Part shown: piece by piece, positions 60,707 to 64,000 of the stretch
Layout of the letters: every line of letters starts with the position of its first letter
Position numbering within the stretch: position 1 is the first letter of the stretch
DNA from: BOKV01 sp041397525
Lineage (GTDB): Bacteria; Pseudomonadota; Alphaproteobacteria; Rhizobiales; Rhizobiaceae
Direction: 5' to 3'
DNA length: 64,000 nucleotides
NCBI GenBank assembly: GCA_041397525.1
Contig: JAWKWL010000006.1
Location: forward strand, 186,001 to 250,000
The notes under the pieces: generated by a model
Told to the model about the DNA's origin: nothing
Seen by the model: the letters and a program-made list of their open reading frames with translations, nothing else
The model's database searches: none
Program-made: the position numbers and the translations under genes

Positions 60707-62701
60707 ATGGACATCGAGACCACGCAAAGACAGTTGTCGGGACAAACGCCCGAGCGAAAGGGCCGCGATGCGGGGGAAGACAGACCCGGCAGGTCGGAAA
60801 CACGTGCGGATGACGGACCACGGGATTTGGCAACCGGACACCCTTCTGCGCCGAGCCCATCATCGGCTGATCCGGCAGCAATGGCTGCTGCAACCAGAGG
60901 CGGCCGGGCGAGCCAGGCAAGACCGGGCAGTGGTGCCAATCCCAAGGCAAAGCGCGGATTGGCAGCCCGATTGGTGCGCATCATCAGGCTGGTTTTCTTT
61001 TCTTCGCTGACAAGACGTATCGTATTTCTCAACCTTGCAGCCCTTGCGGTCCTGCTTTCGGGGATTCTCTATCTCAACCAGTTTCGCGAGGGCTTGATCG
61101 ACGCACGTGTTGAAAGCCTGCTCATCCAGGGCAGGATCATTGCGGGAGCAATCGCGTCCTCGGCAACGGTCGACACCAACACGATCATGGTGGATCCGGA
61201 AAAACTGATCGAGATGCAGGCAGGCGAGAGCATCTCGCCCAAGGTCGATTCCTTCGACACACTCGAAAGCCCGATCAAGCCGGAACGGGTGGCACCAATT
61301 CTGAGAACACTGATCCAGCCGACAAGCACACGCGCACGCATTTATGACCGTGACGGCATATTGCTGCTGGATTCGCGACACCTTTATGCCGGCGGGCAGA
61401 TATTGCGCTACGACCTCCAACCGCTCAACACACCGAAAGAGGAGGGAATGATATCGCGGATCGGGGCACTGCTGAACAAGGTCCTGCAACGCCGCGATCT
61501 GCCGGTTTATCAGGAACTTGCTGGAACAGGCACCGGATATCCTGAAGTCATGAAGGCGATGTCGGGTTCGCCAAGCACCATCGTGCGCATGTCGAACCAG
61601 GGCGAATTGATCGTTTCGGTTGCGGTACCCGTGCAACGGTTCCGTGCTGTCCTTGGTGTCTTGCTGTTGTCCACGCAAGGCGGCGACATCGACCGGATCG
61701 TGACTGAGGAGCGTATTGCGATCATGCGCGTGTTCCTGGTTGCCGGAGCCGTACTGACGCTCCTGTCGATCTTGCTGGCAAGCACCATCGCCACACCATT
61801 GCGAAAGCTGGCCGATGCCGCGGTAAGGGTCCGCCATGGAGTGAAGACACGGGTGCAGATCCCCGATTTCTCGAACCGGCAGGACGAGATCGGCAATCTT
61901 TCGCAAACATTGCGGGACATGACCAATGCGCTCTACGCCCGAATCGAGGCCATCGAGAGCTTTGCCGCGGATGTCAGTCACGAGTTGAAAAACCCGTTGA
62001 CCTCGTTGCGCAGCGCCGTTGAAACGCTGCCACTGGCAAAAACCGACAATTCCCGCAATCGGCTGATGGAAATCATCCAGCACGATGTGCGCCGTCTTGA
62101 CCGCCTTATTACCGATATTTCCGATGCATCGAGGCTGGATGCGGAACTGGCACGCGAGGATTCAAAACCGGTCAATCTGGCGCGACTGCTCGAGAATGTC
62201 GTTGCAATGCGCAAGGCCGTGGCGCCGGGCAGGAAAGCCGTGGATATCCGAGTTGACATCACAAGGGAGCGCGGGGCCAATGCCTATGCGCTGCTTGGCC
62301 ATGACGGCCGACTTGGTCAGGTAATCAACAACCTGCTGGACAATGCACGTTCCTTCGTACCCGAGACCGGTGGCCAGGTAGACGTGGCCATGCGCCGGGT
62401 CGATGACATGATTGAAGTCACCATTGCCGACAACGGGCCGGGAATTCGCGCCGAGAAAATCGAGCGCATCTTCGAGCGGTTTTATACCGACCGTCCGGAC
62501 GAAGAGAGCTTCGGCCAGAATTCAGGGCTCGGACTTTCGATCTCAAAACAGATCATCGAGGCACATGGCGGCACGATTACCGCTGAAAACCGCGAACCAC
62601 CGCAGACCGGGGCGATCTTCACCGTAATGTTGCCCTGGGACAGCACTGCAGAAGTCAAACCAGACCGCAAGCGAAGCAGCGGCGGAGGCAGCAGCGCGTG
62701 A
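60707..62701 (+). CDS. chvG: ChvG/ExoS sensor histidine kinase
   Basis: 664 residues, longer than Sinorhizobium ExoS because of an N-terminal disordered cytoplasmic extension (about 1-85). Membrane helices are near 104-124 and 340-362, enclosing a periplasmic sensor of about 215 residues; HAMP follows. His425 lies in SHELKNPLTSLRSAVE; the ATPase domain has NNLLDNARSF, DNGPGI and GLGLSISKQI. In related bacteria the periplasmic repressor ExoR inhibits this kinase. The hprK start overlaps its stop (GTGA). Confidence 0.95.
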   Translation: MDIETTQRQLSGQTPERKGRDAGEDRPGRSETRADDGPRDLATGHPSAPSPSSADPAAMAAATRGGRASQARPGSGANPKAKRGLAARLVRIIRLVFFSSLTRRIVFLNLAALAVLLSGILYLNQFREGLIDARVESLLIQGRIIAGAIASSATVDTNTIMVDPEKLIEMQAGESISPKVDSFDTLESPIKPERVAPILRTLIQPTSTRARIYDRDGILLLDSRHLYAGGQILRYDLQPLNTPKEEGMISRIGALLNKVLQRRDLPVYQELAGTGTGYPEVMKAMSGSPSTIVRMSNQGELIVSVAVPVQRFRAVLGVLLLSTQGGDIDRIVTEERIAIMRVFLVAGAVLTLLSILLASTIATPLRKLADAAVRVRHGVKTRVQIPDFSNRQDEIGNLSQTLRDMTNALYARIEAIESFAADVSHELKNPLTSLRSAVETLPLAKTDNSRNRLMEIIQHDVRRLDRLITDISDASRLDAELAREDSKPVNLARLLENVVAMRKAVAPGRKAVDIRVDITRERGANAYALLGHDGRLGQVINNLLDNARSFVPETGGQVDVAMRRVDDMIEVTIADNGPGIRAEKIERIFERFYTDRPDEESFGQNSGLGLSISKQIIEAHGGTITAENREPPQTGAIFTVMLPWDSTAEVKPDRKRSSGGGSSA

Positions 62702-63156
62702 ACCATCATTGCAGCGTGGTGGAGATTGCCGGCGCGGGGGTCATGATCGAAGGCGCGTCGGGTAGTGGCAAGACCAGTCTGGCGCTTGGCCTCGTTGATG
62801 TTGCACGAAGCCGGGGACTTGAGGCTGCGCTGGTTTGCGATGATCAGGCACTGGTCACCGGCAAAGGCGGAATCCTGACGGCTTCATGTCCACCAACCAT
62901 CGAGGGCATGGCGGAAATCCGTGGCTTTGGCATTGCAAGAATGGAACCCCATCTCCCCACCACCCACCACACTGCCATCAGACTTGTGGTCCGCCTGGTG
63001 GATGACGAATTTGTGGAGCGGATGCCCGAGTCGAAAACAACCGAAATCTGCGGTGTGAGACTCGCACTGGTTGAATGTCCTGTCCGCCACGAGGCGCAGG
63101 GGATACGAATTGTACTGGCGTGGCTGTCGGCATTTGACAAGGGTGTGGCACACTAG
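62698..63156 (+). CDS. hprK: HPr kinase/phosphorylase, short alphaproteobacterial form
   Basis: 152 residues, GTG start overlapping the chvG stop. Walker A is GASGSGKTSLAL; CDDQALV and IEGMAEIRGFGI contain the metal-binding and family signature residues. The N-terminal domain of Firmicute HPrK is absent, as usual in alphaproteobacteria. It phosphorylates Ser of HPr encoded just downstream, linking carbon status with PTS signalling. Confidence 0.93.
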   Translation: MNHHCSVVEIAGAGVMIEGASGSGKTSLALGLVDVARSRGLEAALVCDDQALVTGKGGILTASCPPTIEGMAEIRGFGIARMEPHLPTTHHTAIRLVVRLVDDEFVERMPESKTTEICGVRLALVECPVRHEAQGIRIVLAWLSAFDKGVAH

Positions 63157-63347
63157 GATCAAGACCTGCTCGCTGGCCGCGACATTAGTGTCCCGCCACA
63201 AATGCCCATAACCCGGCTTTTTTCCTTGCACTGCAACAAAATCCGGCCAAGATAGCGGTCCCGCGCCAAATCTGCCTTTGCAACAGGAGAGGGTTTGCGC
63301 GTGAATAGCCTGAAGACCGGAACACCGGCGGCCAGACGGGATGTGAA

Positions 63348-63749
63348 ATGATAGGAATAGTGCTTGTCACCCATGGCCAACTCGCCAGCGAGTTTCGCCT
63401 TGCACTTGAGCATGTGGTGGGACCACAGGAACAGTTTGCAACCATCGCCATCGGACCTGATGATGACATGGAACAGCGCCGCCAGGATATTCTGGACGCG
63501 GTAGCGGGCGCCGACGACGGTGCCGGTGTAATCATCCTGACAGACATGTTTGGCGGCACGCCGTCAAATCTGGCGATTTCCGTCATGCAGGCCGGCAGCG
63601 TCGAAGTCATTGCCGGGGTAAACCTTCCCATGCTGATAAAGCTCGCAAGTGTCCGATCCGAGAATGACATGGAAAAGGCACTCAATGACGCTCAGGAATC
63701 GGGCCGCAAATACATCAATGTCGCCAGCCGATTGCTTCAGGGTCAGTGA
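63348..63749 (+). CDS. PTS EIIA of mannose type
   Basis: 133 residues of the EIIA(Man) fold. His9 in IVLVTHGQLASEF is the phosphorylation site, and TDMFGGTPSNLA is the family signature. No EIIB/C transport components follow, so it serves as a regulatory PTS element. The name EIIA(Man)/ManX is used for similar rhizobial genes. It precedes ptsH by 4 bases. Confidence 0.93.
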   Translation: MIGIVLVTHGQLASEFRLALEHVVGPQEQFATIAIGPDDDMEQRRQDILDAVAGADDGAGVIILTDMFGGTPSNLAISVMQAGSVEVIAGVNLPMLIKLASVRSENDMEKALNDAQESGRKYINVASRLLQGQ

Positions 63750-63753
63750 AGCC

Positions 63754-64000
63754 GTGATTCCCGCCGCCAACCCAGTCGCAGGAAACTCAACCGTCAGACG
63801 CCAGCTTTCCATTTGCAACAAGCGCGGCCTGCATGCGCGCGCCTCGGCCAAGTTCGTGCAATGTGTCGAGAAGTTCGATGCCGATGTGACCGTCTCCAAG
63901 GACGGGCAAAGTGTTGGCGGAACTTCGATAATGGGACTGATGATGCTTGCCGCGGCCAATGGATGCGCGGTTGACGTCAGCGCTACCGGCCCTGACGCCG
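63754..64000 (+). CDS. ptsH: HPr phosphocarrier protein, 3'-truncated by window edge
   Basis: The frame opens with GTG at 63754 and runs off the window after 82 codons. HPr motifs are clear: the phosphorylatable His in NKRGLHARASAKFVQ and the regulatory Ser in GTSIMGLMMLAA, the target of HPrK. A slightly long N-terminus (IPAANPVAGNSTVRRQ) precedes the fold. It receives phosphate from EI(Ntr) and passes it to the EIIA proteins encoded at 63348 and 6921. Confidence 0.93.
   Translation, partial: MIPAANPVAGNSTVRRQLSICNKRGLHARASAKFVQCVEKFDADVTVSKDGQSVGGTSIMGLMMLAAANGCAVDVSATGPDA

Noticed and set aside
1..64000. CRISPR arrays, insertion sequences, prophage genes
   Set aside because: No regularly spaced repeats, transposases, integrases or phage structural genes were seen on either strand.

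Overview
The window looks like a chromosome segment of an alphaproteobacterium of the order Hyphomicrobiales (Rhizobiales), probably near the Phyllobacteriaceae/Rhizobiaceae. Three gene orders carry most of this inference: lptC-lptA-lptB-rpoN-hpf-ptsN next to an RNase D gene, actR next to mmcB, and pckA | chvI-chvG-hprK-EIIA(Man)-ptsH. The species cannot be named from the sequence.

Layout. 1-6.9 kb: tail of a DAO-type flavin oxidase, the ActR regulator, MmcB, malate synthase G, a two-part YeeE/YedE sulfur transporter divergent from a BigR/SqrR-type persulfide sensor, and an hsp20-DUF1150 pair behind an RpoH-like promoter. 6.9-14.2 kb: ptsN, hpf, rpoN and lptBAC (LptA is greatly enlarged by internal repeats), plus RNase D. 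14.4-22.3 kb: a second DAO oxidase, a small secreted His/Tyr-rich protein, and a sugar/inositol-type block (Hyi-like isomerase, iolC-iolB-iolJ, two Gfo/Idh/MocA dehydrogenases). 22.3-32.0 kb: a tightly overlapping operon for aerobic CoA-dependent anthranilate breakdown (2-aminobenzoyl-CoA monooxygenase/reductase, SDR, MarR, enoyl-CoA hydratase, acyl-CoA dehydrogenase, 2-aminobenzoate-CoA ligase, RidA), divergent from kynA-kynU. Together they form a near-complete route tryptophan -> anthranilate -> CoA thioester; only a formylkynurenine formamidase is missing here. 33-39.7 kb: a lower-GC surface-polysaccharide cassette built on CDP-4-keto-6-deoxyhexose (rfbF, rfbG, rfbC) with a TylF-type methyltransferase, an unusual SDR-CmcI fusion, a GT2 glycosyltransferase and a hexapeptide acyltransferase, ending close to tRNA-Arg(CCG).

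40-46.3 kb: class III aminotransferase, DUF427, LysE exporter, DNA polymerase I and a HCCA-isomerase-like protein. 46.3-51.6 kb is a scrambled accessory region: a frameshifted peptidase-like pseudogene, a broken second copy of osmC joined to a duplicated 3' end of the HCCA isomerase gene, a four-gene operon of largely unknown function with a Tat-type flavoprotein, and the intact osmC. 51.7-51.9 kb holds a strongly structured noncoding stretch ending in a clear intrinsic terminator. 52-57.6 kb: M20 dipeptidase, acyltransferase-3 membrane protein, class A PBP and a BON-LysM protein. 57.8-64 kb: pckA, then the ChvI/ChvG envelope-stress system leading into the regulatory PTS genes; the window ends inside ptsH.

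Functionally the window combines regulatory PTS elements (ptsN; hprK-EIIA-HPr), envelope biogenesis (Lpt, PBP, LysM, ChvIG, O-antigen-type genes) and several catabolic modules. The most unusual items are the tryptophan/anthranilate island with a shared operator-like dyad, the six-unit LptA, the SDR-CmcI fusion, the osmC/HCCA duplication scar, and the structured RNA candidate upstream of the M20 gene.
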